Shown piece by piece: positions 17,243-25,441 of a DNA stretch of 47,220 nt; the stretch's first letter is position 1, and each line of letters begins with the position of its first letter. A program made the position numbers and the translations under genes. Origin of the DNA: an uncultured Alphaproteobacteria bacterium (GTDB lineage: Bacteria; Pseudomonadota; Alphaproteobacteria; Paracaedibacterales; CAITNM01); NCBI GenBank assembly GCA_903874955.1, contig CAIQTY010000005.1:1-47220 (forward strand), in the 5' to 3' direction. A model generated the notes under the pieces. That model searched no databases. It saw nothing but the letters and a program-made list of their open reading frames with translations, and was not told the DNA's origin.

Positions 17243-17298
17243 ATAGGAATGAAGGGTCTTAAAAGGGAGTATTAGCCCCCTTATAAAAACAGTGAGCT

Positions 17299-18033
17299 TC
17301 ATTTTTTTCGGTAGATCACGCAAGGATCTTCGTTTGGTTTCCCGAAAGCAAATTGCACTTCTGTAAACCCGATGCTTCTAAGTTGGCTTTCAAAAGAATC
17401 CAGCATTTCTCTGGCGGGAAAAAACCCAAACTTCGCCAAGCATGCATTGATCTTTTTAGCAGTACGTTCTGGAGTTATTTCACCTTGCAGGTTGTTAATA
17501 ATCAAAAAACCGCCTGATTTTAAAAGTCGTCTAGCATTTATAAAACATCCTGACGAAAAATGCTCAAAAGGAATATTCGAAGCGATGATAACGTCAAATC
17601 TATCACTTGGTAAACGAGCAAGTTCAGACACACTATTCATATCTGCCACTAAGTCTGGATTCTCTTGAGCATATGTATTAACTGTATAATGGTTTTTGTT
17701 CCCCACGCCATATTTCTCAAATTTTCCATATGTTTTTCGACAGCAACCAAAAACTAGATTTATACAATGCTGAAATGTGCTATTTGGTCTACGAAATATT
17801 GAACCAGAACCACCAAAAATTAGATATTTTTGCGTTTTAAGGAGTCTACGTCCCTTAGCATCGCCTCCGGTCCATCCTGGTTGAACTGTATGTGAAAAAG
17901 TTTTATTAAAACGCTTGATTGCAGCAAGCTCATTAAAAACGAATCCTTGGCTATGGGAACCATACGCTTTGTAAGAACACAGTTGTATGGTTGCAAAAAT
18001 TATTGATGCTACTACCCAGATGTTAAATTTCAT
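17299..18033 (-). CDS. Methyltransferase-like protein with an N-terminal signal peptide
   Basis: From the ATG at 18033 (AGAG 7 bases upstream) the protein has 244 residues. A hydrophobic signal segment (about 4-20, MKFNIWVVASIIFATIQL..) ends near KAYG-SHS. The rest resembles class I methyltransferases in its second half: DRFDVIIASNIPFEH, ARRLLKSGGFLIINN and a final SIGFTEVQFAFGKP. The usual glycine-rich SAM loop is not clear; KYLIFGGSGS may be its counterpart. SAM is cytoplasmic, so an exported methyltransferase would be odd; the leader may instead be a membrane anchor, or the fold may have been reused. It lies downstream of the glycosyltransferase and deacetylase on the same strand. An upstream GTG (18054) is also in frame. 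Confidence 0.55.
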   Translation of the reverse strand: MKFNIWVVASIIFATIQLCSYKAYGSHSQGFVFNELAAIKRFNKTFSHTVQPGWTGGDAKGRRLLKTQKYLIFGGSGSIFRRPNSTFQHCINLVFGCCRKTYGKFEKYGVGNKNHYTVNTYAQENPDLVADMNSVSELARLPSDRFDVIIASNIPFEHFSSGCFINARRLLKSGGFLIINNLQGEITPERTAKKINACLAKFGFFPAREMLDSFESQLRSIGFTEVQFAFGKPNEDPCVIYRKK

Positions 18034-18094
18034 AAAAAATCTCTGAATTCGCACTATAAAGATATATAGTTACAAATTTAACCAATTTCGTATA

Positions 18095-18859
18095 CTATTT
18101 TTTTCTGGGTTCTATCTCCAACTCATACAATTTAGCTTCTTTAAGGAAGGCATAAAAACCAATCGACATACTATGAATAAACCCACCAACACCATTTAAG
18201 AAAAAGCGCTTGAGGAAATAAGCCCTAAAAAATGCCCAAAAAAAACTGAATAAAATTTTTAAAATAGTTGATCGCTTTTTTTTTGCAAATTTATCTGCCG
18301 CTGCAAGGCTTGAGTACTCATTATTTTTTTTGGTCATCACTTCTATTGATACAAGCCCATGGTGATAAATCACGCCATTGACTTGTTTAACTTTTCCATC
18401 GATAAAAATTGATTCATGAACAGAAACATCAGTCTTATATTGCCCGTAGATTTTTTTGAAAAATCGGATTTTATCGGCGTGCTTTGACCATTTATGGGCA
18501 GGTTTTACAAGAAATACCTCCGATAGGGGGCATCTTAAAGCGTCGCAATCATCGTTTATGATGGAGCTTTTGATAGCGTTTTTTAATTCATCAGACAACA
18601 CTTCATCTGCATCTAAATTCAGCACCCAGGTATTTTTACATTTTTCAAGAGCGAAAGCTTTTTGTTTTGCAAACCCTAACCAGGGTTGATGAAAGATTTT
18701 GACATTTGAAAAGGTCTTAGCAATTTCAAGGGTTTGATCGGTGCTACCACTATCGACTAAAATGACTTCATCAAATTCTTTTAAATTTTCCAAAAGCCGC
18801 CTGATGTTATGTTCCTCATTACGGCAAATCACATAAGCGCTAGCATTGATACGATTCAT
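18095..18859 (-). CDS. Family 2 glycosyltransferase, WaaE/KdtX-like
   Basis: The 254-residue protein has a GT-A fold: SAYVICRNEEHNIRRLLENL at the N-terminus, EVILVDSGSTDQT (UDP-sugar contact) and LNLDADE (the DxD metal motif) near residue 80. It resembles the WaaE/KdtX branch, which adds glucose to the LPS inner core, and has the W-(S/A)-K-H-A-D.. central region and a basic hydrophobic C-terminus seen there. It probably acts at the inner membrane face on LPS core or another surface glycan. The start codon overlaps the deacetylase stop by four bases (ATGA), so the pair is translationally coupled. Confidence 0.85.
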   Translation of the reverse strand: MNRINASAYVICRNEEHNIRRLLENLKEFDEVILVDSGSTDQTLEIAKTFSNVKIFHQPWLGFAKQKAFALEKCKNTWVLNLDADEVLSDELKNAIKSSIINDDCDALRCPLSEVFLVKPAHKWSKHADKIRFFKKIYGQYKTDVSVHESIFIDGKVKQVNGVIYHHGLVSIEVMTKKNNEYSSLAAADKFAKKKRSTILKILFSFFWAFFRAYFLKRFFLNGVGGFIHSMSIGFYAFLKEAKLYELEIEPRKK

Positions 18860-19602
18860 AATTTATACCGTCCACGACTCAGAACCAAATAAAACTGAAG
18901 CCGATTTGTGCAATTGTTTGTATTAAGCCTCGGTAAGGTAAAAGCATTTTGTGTATCAAAAGGCAGAATAGTTTTTTTGGTCGTGACCGCTGATGAAAAG
19001 CCAGCATCTTTGACCATATGCACATGACGCTCTTCAAACCGTCCATAGGGATATGCAAAACTTAAACATGTCACACCTGTTAGTTTTTCAACAACCTCTT
19101 TTGACTCAGCAATTTCTCTTTGGGCCGTTTGGTCATCAACCTTCGTAAGGTTAACGTGGGTTAGGGTATGGGCGCCAAACTCCACCAGTCCGCTGGCTTG
19201 CATTTCTTGTATTTGTTCCGGTGTTAGTGCTTCAATCTGTCCAATATTTGGGGTCAGATAAATTGTGGCAGGGACATTATATTTCTTTAAAAGTTGAAAG
19301 AGGTGGGTGTGATTTGATGCAAACCCATCATCAAATGTTAAAACTACATGGGGTTTTTGCACATTAAAATTTGCTAAATCAGACATCTTTAAAAAGGTAT
19401 AATTTTTAGCTAACAAATATTGAATTTGTATCTCCAAGTCTGACAGGGAAATATTCATCCCACTGGATGGTGCATCTGATGTATCGTGAAACATTAAAAT
19501 TCTTGGCCACGATGAATTTTTAACGGGCCGCCAAAAATTGTAATAGCTCAAGAAAACTAGTATCAAGATGGAGCAAATAATACTTATGAAAGTTATTGTC
19601 AT
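18856..19602 (-). CDS. Polysaccharide deacetylase (NodB/CE4 family), membrane-anchored
   Basis: The 248-residue protein has one N-terminal membrane anchor followed by a NodB domain: RILMFHD, VVLTFDDGF (catalytic Asp pair), a zinc H-x3-H motif in GAHTLTHVNL, and LSFAYPYGRFE. CE4 enzymes remove N-acetyl (or related) groups from surface glycans such as peptidoglycan, poly-GlcNAc or lipid-linked sugars. The ATG at 19602 is chosen because GAGGA stands about 9 bases before it; an upstream ATG at 19635 is in frame. It heads a group with a core-type glycosyltransferase, suggesting LPS or capsule modification. Confidence 0.88.
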   Translation of the reverse strand: MTITFISIICSILILVFLSYYNFWRPVKNSSWPRILMFHDTSDAPSSGMNISLSDLEIQIQYLLAKNYTFLKMSDLANFNVQKPHVVLTFDDGFASNHTHLFQLLKKYNVPATIYLTPNIGQIEALTPEQIQEMQASGLVEFGAHTLTHVNLTKVDDQTAQREIAESKEVVEKLTGVTCLSFAYPYGRFEERHVHMVKDAGFSSAVTTKKTILPFDTQNAFTLPRLNTNNCTNRLQFYLVLSRGRYKL

Positions 19603-19965
19603 GAGCGATATCCTCTGTGGCGATATAAAAACCACTGAGGCAAAATACCGATCAATTTTCTATGATTTTTAAACGCGAAATTAACCACTTTTGGCTCATT
19701 CTGTACCCCTACTTCCCTACAATTGTGGGTGGGGGAGGGGGTGTCAAACCCATACCACAAATAGTTAAATAAGTTATTAATATTAAAGCCAAAATTAAAC
19801 ATATTCAAAAGCAGACAAAAGCACAGCTATTACTGCTTGATGCTTTTGAATCTTTAAGTCATGCCCTTTCTCAATGATCTATAAATCCTAATAGGTCATC
19901 CCTAACATCCTAAAAAAGCTTTAAAAATATTTTTTTAGCAATACAACTGCGAAAAAAAGGATTTT
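19603..19965. other. Gene-free stretch downstream of frr and upstream of the deacetylase
   Basis: No convincing gene is seen in about 360 bases. It holds a G-rich tract (GGGTGGGGGAGGGGG near 19728-19742) and an inverted repeat ATTCAAAAGCA (19803-19813) / TGCTTTTGAAT (19841-19851) with a 27-base spacer, which could act as a weak end structure for frr. The promoter of the deacetylase operon should lie here but no clear -35/-10 pair stands out. Confidence 0.5.
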
Positions 19966-20523
19966 TTAAACCTGCATGATGTCTTTTTGCTTAACTGCTG
20001 CCATATCGTCAATTTTCTTGATATGGGTATCTGTCAGTTCTTGCACATCATTATTCAGACGATGGGCATCATCTTCAGAAATCTCTTTATCTTTTTCGCG
20101 TTTTTTAATCAGGTCATTTGCTTCACGGCGTACATTCCGAACACTGATTTTTGCATCTTCCGCGTATTTGGCAGCAAGCTTGGCCAGCTCCTGACGGCGT
20201 TCCTGGTTAAGATCAGGTAACGCTACCCGAACCAATTGACCATCTGCCGAGGGGCTAACCCCAAGAGATGATTCACGAATCGCCTTTTCCACAGCTTTTA
20301 CCATGGATTTATCCCAAACTTGCACAACAAGAAGCCTCGGCTCCGGTGCGCTCACCGTTCCAACTTGAGAAATAGGAACAAAATTTCCATAAGCATCAAC
20401 TTTAATCGGATCAAGCAGGTTAATCGAAGCACGCCCCGCCCTTAATCCAGAAAGTTCCTTTGCTAAAACATCAATAGCCGCTTGCATACGGCGTTTAAAT
20501 TCTTCCAAGTTGGTTGTCATCAT
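19966..20523 (-). CDS. frr: Ribosome recycling factor
   Basis: The 185-residue protein matches RRF over its whole length: LKAELSGLRAGRAS-type opening (here LAKELSGLRAGRASINLLD), ISQVGTVSAPEPRLLVVQVWD, IRESSLGVSPSADGQLVRVALPDLNQERRQEL and RNVRREANDLIKK. It works with EF-G to split the post-termination 70S ribosome. Two consecutive ATG codons (20523, 20520) follow an AGGA. In most bacteria frr follows pyrH; here it stands alone, with ridA reading away from it. Confidence 0.97.
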   Translation of the reverse strand: MMTTNLEEFKRRMQAAIDVLAKELSGLRAGRASINLLDPIKVDAYGNFVPISQVGTVSAPEPRLLVVQVWDKSMVKAVEKAIRESSLGVSPSADGQLVRVALPDLNQERRQELAKLAAKYAEDAKISVRNVRREANDLIKKREKDKEISEDDAHRLNNDVQELTDTHIKKIDDMAAVKQKDIMQV

Positions 20524-20724
20524 TCCTCATCCATTTTTCTGCTGCATTTGATATACGATCAATTGCTAACAGACTCCACTTAACTCGCATATTAAATCCC
20601 ATATCCCTTAAAATCAATACCGATACTAAACTTGAATAAAGAGCCAAATTAAAATCTTTTAAAAAAAGAATTCGACTGATAGGATTAACTTTTAATTGTC
20701 ATAAAATACAAGAACAGTGCAAAA

Positions 20725-21105
20725 ATGGAACGTATAGAAACAAAAAATGCCCCGCTTCCTTTTGGAACCTACTCTCAGGCAGTCCGGACTGGTGATCTGC
20801 TTTTTGTATCGGGACAGTTACCGATCAGGCCTAATGAGAAAACAATTATTAGTGATGATCCAAAAACTCAACTAAAACAATGTTTTCAAAACATTAAAAG
20901 TATTTGCGAGGCAGCAAATTTTACGCTGGGTGATGCAGTTAAAATCAATGTTTATTACACCGATCTTGCTGTATCTGAAAATTTGAATGAAGTCATGGAA
21001 GGGTTCTTTAACGCACCTTATCCCGCTCGAATTCGGGTAAAAGTTGCAGGCCTTTCCTTAAATGCAAAAGTTGAAATAGATGGAGTTTTTTCATGCAAAA
21101 AATAG
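20725..21105 (+). CDS. ridA: RidA-family reactive enamine/imine deaminase
   Basis: The 126-residue protein has the RidA/YjgF fold signatures PLPFGTYSQAVRTGDLLFVSGQLP near the start and NAPYPARIRVKVAGLSLNAKVEID at the end. RidA trimers hydrolyse 2-aminoacrylate and 2-aminocrotonate, the enamines released by PLP-dependent serine/threonine dehydratases, before they damage other PLP enzymes. The 3' end overlaps the dehydratase gene by 13 bases, placing source and remedy in one transcript. Confidence 0.93.
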   Translation: MERIETKNAPLPFGTYSQAVRTGDLLFVSGQLPIRPNEKTIISDDPKTQLKQCFQNIKSICEAANFTLGDAVKINVYYTDLAVSENLNEVMEGFFNAPYPARIRVKVAGLSLNAKVEIDGVFSCKK

Positions 21106-22085
21106 AAATCTTATCTCCCTCAGCGGTCACAAACGCCTACAACCGTATTCGTGGCAAAATCAACCATACCCCCTTGTTGCAAAGCAATACCCTAAATGAG
21201 GCATTGATTTCGCAGATTTATTTTAAATTTGAAGGTATGCAAAAGGTTGGCGCCTTTAAAGCTAGGGGCGCCCTAAATACCTTACTCGCGCTTAAAGAGC
21301 AGGGAATATTACCCCATGAGGTTGTAGCATATAGCTCAGGCAATCATGCTCAAGCAGTTGCATGGGCAGCCAAATGCCTCGGGGTAAAAGCTACGATCAT
21401 TGTGCCAAAGATTGCTTCTCCTATAAAAATTGCCGCAACAAAAAGTTATGGAGCAGAGGTCATTCTAACCGATGAAAGACAAGAGGCCGAAGACCTTGCT
21501 GCAGAAAAAGCCAAGACATGTTTTTTGCTGCCTCCTTACGACCATGATGATGTCATTGCTGGCCAAGGCACTGCTGCACTTGAAGCATGGATGGATGAAG
21601 GTAATTTTGATGCTGTATTTGCCCCATGCGGTGGTGGTGGATTAATCTCCGGTACGTACCTGGCAACGCGGTTGTTCTCTAACACTTCTAAAGTTTATGC
21701 AGCAGAACCTGAAATTGCTAACGATGCCGCACAGTCATATAAAACTGGTGTTATTAAGCGTTTTACAACATCTCCAATGACAATCGCTGATGGCACAAGA
21801 ACCCTTAGTATCAGTGAGAGAACCTTTCAGTACATCAAGAAATTAGATGACATTTATGAAATCCCAGAAGACAATATTATCTACTGGACCCAATGGTTAA
21901 CCCATTTGCTTAAAATAAATCTTGAACCCACCTGCGCCCTGGGGATGGCAGGAGCTTTTCAATGGATAAGAAATGGGAATACGGCAAAAAAGATTTTAGT
22001 CATTGTATCTGGTGGAAATATAGACCCGGCTACCTATCATAAAATTTGGCAGCACAATTACCTAGAAAATTTGCCAGGCGTTTAA
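21093..22085 (+). CDS. PLP-dependent threonine/serine dehydratase (short catabolic or racemase-like type)
   Basis: The 330-residue protein is a fold type II PLP enzyme: KVGAFKARGA with the PLP lysine at Lys56, SSGNHAQAVAWAA (80-92), a glycine-rich phosphate loop PCGGGGLISG, and a final VIVSGGN. It lacks the C-terminal ACT-like regulatory domain of biosynthetic IlvA, so it is of the TdcB or serine-racemase/L-threo-hydroxyaspartate dehydratase size. It should deaminate threonine or serine to 2-oxobutyrate or pyruvate and ammonia. No isoleucine genes are nearby, which favours a catabolic role. Confidence 0.9.
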   Translation: MQKIEILSPSAVTNAYNRIRGKINHTPLLQSNTLNEALISQIYFKFEGMQKVGAFKARGALNTLLALKEQGILPHEVVAYSSGNHAQAVAWAAKCLGVKATIIVPKIASPIKIAATKSYGAEVILTDERQEAEDLAAEKAKTCFLLPPYDHDDVIAGQGTAALEAWMDEGNFDAVFAPCGGGGLISGTYLATRLFSNTSKVYAAEPEIANDAAQSYKTGVIKRFTTSPMTIADGTRTLSISERTFQYIKKLDDIYEIPEDNIIYWTQWLTHLLKINLEPTCALGMAGAFQWIRNGNTAKKILVIVSGGNIDPATYHKIWQHNYLENLPGV

Positions 22086-22120
22086 CTAGCTTAGTTAAAT
22101 AAGGGGCTCTTCAGGGAGTA

Positions 22121-22597
22121 TTATTGATTTTTAAAAATCTTAGTATCTACATAATTGGCGAGTGATTCCCAAAAAATTAATAGTCTTTTTGCTTGAATAA
22201 ATGCCGTGTTAAGGTTGCTAACGATATATGATGGGTTATCAGGATATTCATGGGTGAGAACATTACGCAATTTTCTTAAATCCTGCCACCATGTAACATC
22301 AGGTAGAATTTCAAGCTTTTCCAACATGTTTAGTTTATCAATTGAACTTCTGTTAGAAACCGATTCCCCCAGAGATTCCAAGATTAGGGAAAAGACCTTT
22401 TCACCCAATGCGTCTTGTAATTTACCCAAACGGGTTGTAAACAGCTCTAGGTATCCTAAATCTTCATCTTGAAGGTTTTGCATCACTTCTTCAGTAAAGG
22501 GATAAAGAGATTTTACTTTGCTAATAGCAAGCTCGAGCCTACCCACGTGGATATTGCATATTTTTAATTCAAGGATTAAACGTTCATTGCTATTCAT
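22121..22597 (-). CDS. hepT: HepT-like HEPN ribonuclease toxin
   Basis: The 158-residue all-helical protein carries LRKLRNVLTHEYPDN; Arg111 to Tyr118 reads R-x4-H-x-Y, the exact HepT motif, with Arg/His forming the RNase site and the Tyr being the residue AMP-modified by the antitoxin in studied pairs. It starts inside the end of the nucleotidyltransferase gene (4-base ATGA overlap), the usual HEPN-MNT arrangement. HepT cuts RNA (tRNA or mRNA in known cases). The protein is a little longer than the ~110-140 residues usual for the family. Confidence 0.82.
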   Translation of the reverse strand: MNSNERLILELKICNIHVGRLELAISKVKSLYPFTEEVMQNLQDEDLGYLELFTTRLGKLQDALGEKVFSLILESLGESVSNRSSIDKLNMLEKLEILPDVTWWQDLRKLRNVLTHEYPDNPSYIVSNLNTAFIQAKRLLIFWESLANYVDTKIFKNQ

Positions 22598-22905
22598 ATC
22601 AGCTGGATTCCTTCTTTTTTTGCGATATCATATATATCTAAATCAAAATTATTAGATTTAATAACAACGTCAATTTTTTGCTCACCAAGTGCTTTTTCGA
22701 GTTTATTTAAAAAGCTCAGTCTACTTTTTACTATTTCTTCAGGATTCTCCATAGCCGTTTCAATATACAAGTCTATATCGCCTCCTCTTTGATTTATATT
22801 AGTTCGAGAGCCAAATAACCACAGACTATCACCCCCTAAAAAACAGGATCTAAAGGCCGTACAAATGTCTAGAACTTGACTATCAGTTAAACGGATGCCT
22901 CTCAT
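22594..22905 (-). CDS. mntA: MntA-like minimal nucleotidyltransferase antitoxin
   Basis: The 103-residue protein has the polymerase-beta-like nucleotidyltransferase core: LFGSRTN.. with Gly32-Ser33 and, nine residues on, GGDIDLYIE (Asp43, Asp45), then a third acidic strand DVVIK. Minimal nucleotidyltransferases of this type neutralise HepT by adding AMP units to its tyrosine. The gene precedes and overlaps the toxin gene, so antitoxin is made first. This is a complete-looking HEPN/MNT toxin-antitoxin pair. Confidence 0.82.
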   Translation of the reverse strand: MRGIRLTDSQVLDICTAFRSCFLGGDSLWLFGSRTNINQRGGDIDLYIETAMENPEEIVKSRLSFLNKLEKALGEQKIDVVIKSNNFDLDIYDIAKKEGIQLI

Positions 22906-23119
22906 TTTTACTAACCTTGCTCTGGTTTTTTGAGCATGAACCGCTCATTCAACTCTACTTTTCATCTCACAAAGTAACACAAAAACATATCCCGATGCTA
23001 ATTCGTCAAACTAGCTTGAGCAATTCGTAATGCACCCCAAATACATTTGGGATGAACCTCAAGGATTTATCCCATGCACTTTTAATTTTCATGGAATTGA
23101 CGGGTTATACGCTTTAAAT

Positions 23120-23326
23120 TTATTTTCTTTTCCACCAAAAATATGGATCTTGATCTAGCGAATTGAAAACAAGAGATTTGAAAAAAGTGTATAAAACCGA
23201 ATAGTGCATGAGGTCATAATCCACTCCATCATTTGCCAATTTAGCTGTAAATGTTTTGGAAAATGATTTTATTTCGTCACTATCAGGATTACCGCGTATA
23301 AATTTAGATTTCGTGTTTTTTAGTTT
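23120..23326 (-). pseudogene. Possible 3' remnant of an unidentified gene
   Basis: On the minus strand a 68-codon frame runs from a stop at 23329 to TAA at 23122-23120 with a protein-like composition, including IRGNPDSDEIKSFSKTF, LANDGVDYDLMHYSVLY and a final DPYFWWKRK. It has no start codon near its beginning and lies in a 450-base gap between mntA and tRNA-Ser. I do not recognise the family. A chance open frame cannot be excluded. Elsewhere in this gap only a short palindrome CCCAAAT-AC-ATTTGGG (23036-23051) stands out. Confidence 0.35.
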
Positions 23327-23357
23327 CTAGAACTTTAAAGGGTGATGCAGCGAGGTA

Positions 23358-23450
23358 TGGCGGAGAGAGAGGGATTCGAACCCTCGATAAGGATTAACTC
23401 CCTATGACGGTTTAGCAAACCGTTGCCTTAAGCCGCTCGGCCATCTCTCC
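23358..23450 (-). tRNA. tRNA-Ser (anticodon GCT)
   Basis: The reverse strand gives a 93-base type II tRNA: acceptor GGAGAGA/TCTCTCC, anticodon stem ACGGTTT-GCT-AAACCGT, a long variable arm typical of serine (around CATAGGGAGTTAATCCTTATC), T-arm GGTTCGAATCC, discriminator G and an encoded CCA. It decodes AGC/AGU. Confidence 0.95.
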
Positions 23451-23568
23451 GTCCTATATATTTGTATTATCCCAGAAGATGCTTGTCAACTTATTCTGAT
23501 AAAATGCAGCAGCAAATCGATAATATCCTGTAGAAAAAGCAAAAAATGTGTTTTTCAAAGAGGCGTTA

Positions 23569-24381
23569 TTAAAAATAGTCAAATGCATCTTCATATGACG
23601 TGAGCATAAAATCAATATAATATTCGATTGACTCTGGAATATCATCATTACTTAATTTAAGTAGCACGCTCAAAAAGTGAGGGTCCTCAAGGGTTTTTGG
23701 TGGTATTATAGGAAGGGATTTTCTAAAGACATTAATTGCTTTGCCTCCTAAACGCCTCTCAACAATTAAAATATGTAAAACATTGCTAATTGATTGTTCT
23801 CTGCTTGTTTTTTCATTATAAGAGAGTGCTTCAAAAAATCTATCAGCATACATTTTTTGAAGTTTTTTATTCTCTTTGTAAAATTTTTTAGCATTTAAGG
23901 GAGAGGGGATGCCTGCACAGATATCTGTATAGAGACGTTCAGAGATATCACGCAAAGTAATATTAACTTCTTCCCATTTTTTTAACGGATTAGATTTGTC
24001 TACATATTTTTGTTTTTTTCTTCTGAGATATTCAGACAAAAAGTCGTCTTCATTATCGTTATCATCCGAACCAAAGGTGGTAAGACTCCCAAAGCAAGTT
24101 GGAGTTTTGGAATAAGTTTGTTGTGGTATTAAAAGTCGGCTATTAAAAATATTTCTGGCTGAGTTTAGATGACCGTATTCATTGCTCACTGGATTTTTAT
24201 TCAATAGGTATGCATCTGAATTGCTAATAGTCATGACACTAGTAACCGCTAAGCAGATAACTTTCATACACTTAGCAAATGATGGAAATTCATAATCTAA
24301 ACTGCTAGCATTCAAGCTATTAAAAGTCATCATCAATGATAAGCATATTAATAATTCAATTACATTTTTTGATTTTTTCAC
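23569..24381 (-). CDS. Secreted protein of unknown function
   Basis: The 270-residue protein begins with a signal peptide (MKKSKNVIELLICLSLMMTF.., probable cleavage near SLNA-SS). A second hydrophobic patch (about 40-52) follows, then an acidic stretch SDDNDNEDDF (about 104-113) and a helical, charged C-terminal half. I do not recognise a family or a catalytic motif. Export, low similarity to housekeeping proteins and high Asn/Lys/Ser content fit the secreted lineage-specific proteins common in intracellular alphaproteobacteria, but any host-directed role is speculation. It stands alone after tRNA-Ser. Confidence 0.6.
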   Translation of the reverse strand: MKKSKNVIELLICLSLMMTFNSLNASSLDYEFPSFAKCMKVICLAVTSVMTISNSDAYLLNKNPVSNEYGHLNSARNIFNSRLLIPQQTYSKTPTCFGSLTTFGSDDNDNEDDFLSEYLRRKKQKYVDKSNPLKKWEEVNITLRDISERLYTDICAGIPSPLNAKKFYKENKKLQKMYADRFFEALSYNEKTSREQSISNVLHILIVERRLGGKAINVFRKSLPIIPPKTLEDPHFLSVLLKLSNDDIPESIEYYIDFMLTSYEDAFDYF

Positions 24382-24464
24382 AAAACACTAAAATTACACA
24401 CATTAAGATATATTCTCTAATTTAGTGAATTCCTGTCAATAATTAACCTAGATTTTCTATTAAA

Positions 24465-24986
24465 TTAAGACCTTACATCAACTTTAGTACCAACTGGGCA
24501 TGCGTCATAAATCTCTTTGATTTGCTCATTTGTCACCGCAACGCATCCAAGGGTCCAATCACTTTTAACATGCAATTTCCCCAGCCAGCCAAATGTTTTC
24601 CCCAGTCCATGGATCATGATTTGGCCACCAGGAGAAACTCCTTTTTTGCGGGCATTTTCTGAATCTCTTGTATTAGGATATGAAATTTGCAGCGCAAGAT
24701 AAAATTGACTTTTAGGATACTTAGCCGAAATATGATAAGTCCCTTCTGGTGTTTTTTGATCACCCTCTTGAACTTTATGGCCTACCGGGTTTCCGCCTAA
24801 TGCGATCTTATATGATTTTAGGAATTTTCCTTTGTAAAAAACGCTCATTACGCGTTTGTTTTTTTCAACCAAAATCCTATCAATTCTAGAAAATGACCTC
24901 GATTCAGATAAAGATCCAGCCCATATGGCAAAACCTAAAACTAAAAATGCTAAAAAAAATTTGGTTAAAAATTTCCAACAAACCAC
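24465..24986 (-). CDS. L,D-transpeptidase family (YkuD domain) protein
   Basis: The 173-residue protein has an N-terminal signal or anchor (residues about 6-24) and a YkuD domain: GDQKTPEGTYHIS, then IMIHGLGKTFGW with His126, and TLGCVAVTN with the catalytic Cys148. It lies in the YafK/ErfK-like group whose members cross-link or trim peptidoglycan, or attach proteins to it, in the periplasm. The start overlaps the preceding GNAT gene by 22 bases, so the two are probably co-expressed. Confidence 0.88.
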   Translation of the reverse strand: MVCWKFLTKFFLAFLVLGFAIWAGSLSESRSFSRIDRILVEKNKRVMSVFYKGKFLKSYKIALGGNPVGHKVQEGDQKTPEGTYHISAKYPKSQFYLALQISYPNTRDSENARKKGVSPGGQIMIHGLGKTFGWLGKLHVKSDWTLGCVAVTNEQIKEIYDACPVGTKVDVRS

Positions 24987-25441
24987 TTCGACGCAACCTT
25001 AAGGCCAGATTTTTCTAGAAAATTTACTTTTGGTGCATCATTATTACCACAAACCGCAACCACTTGAATAGCACCTTTTTGTTTGGCAACTTGCTTGAGC
25101 TGTAAAAGCAATCTATATCCTATGGTTTGCCAAAGATCGGAATTTTTTACACAAAAATCATCAACCATAAGGGTAAGCCCACCAGGATCATATACTTCAG
25201 GCGCTTTCATAATTCTGCCAATGATAAACCCATTTAGTTTTTTATCGCACTCAGCTATCAACAAAATGTGATCCACCCTTTCTAGTAGTTGCAAAAACCA
25301 TTGGGTTTGCGATTCCTCAGCTTGTTCTGCATGGCGCCAAAACACTGGCTGGTCTTTTTCATAGGTCAAACGCTTTTGGCGGGATAGAGTAACCATTGAG
25401 TCTATATCTGAAAGCGTGGCGAACCTGATTTTAGCATTCAT
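24965..25441 (-). CDS. GNAT-family N-acetyltransferase
   Basis: The protein (158 residues from the ATG at 25441) starts IRFATLSDIDSMVTLSR and ends in a GNAT-like ..APKVNFLEKSGLKVASKWF, with an internal strand ILLIAECDKKLNGFIIGRI. The acetyl-CoA loop is weakly conserved (around WQTIGYRLLLQL). The substrate is unknown. The frame extends to ATG codons at 25462/25459, but the homologous region begins at the later Met. It overlaps a second GNAT gene upstream and the L,D-transpeptidase gene downstream, forming a three-gene run. Confidence 0.78.
   Translation of the reverse strand: MNAKIRFATLSDIDSMVTLSRQKRLTYEKDQPVFWRHAEQAEESQTQWFLQLLERVDHILLIAECDKKLNGFIIGRIMKAPEVYDPGGLTLMVDDFCVKNSDLWQTIGYRLLLQLKQVAKQKGAIQVVAVCGNNDAPKVNFLEKSGLKVASKWFVGNF

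Noticed and set aside
19720..19745. G-rich tract as a quadruplex regulatory site
   Set aside because: G-runs are present but the site is downstream of frr and far from any promoter signal; not enough support.
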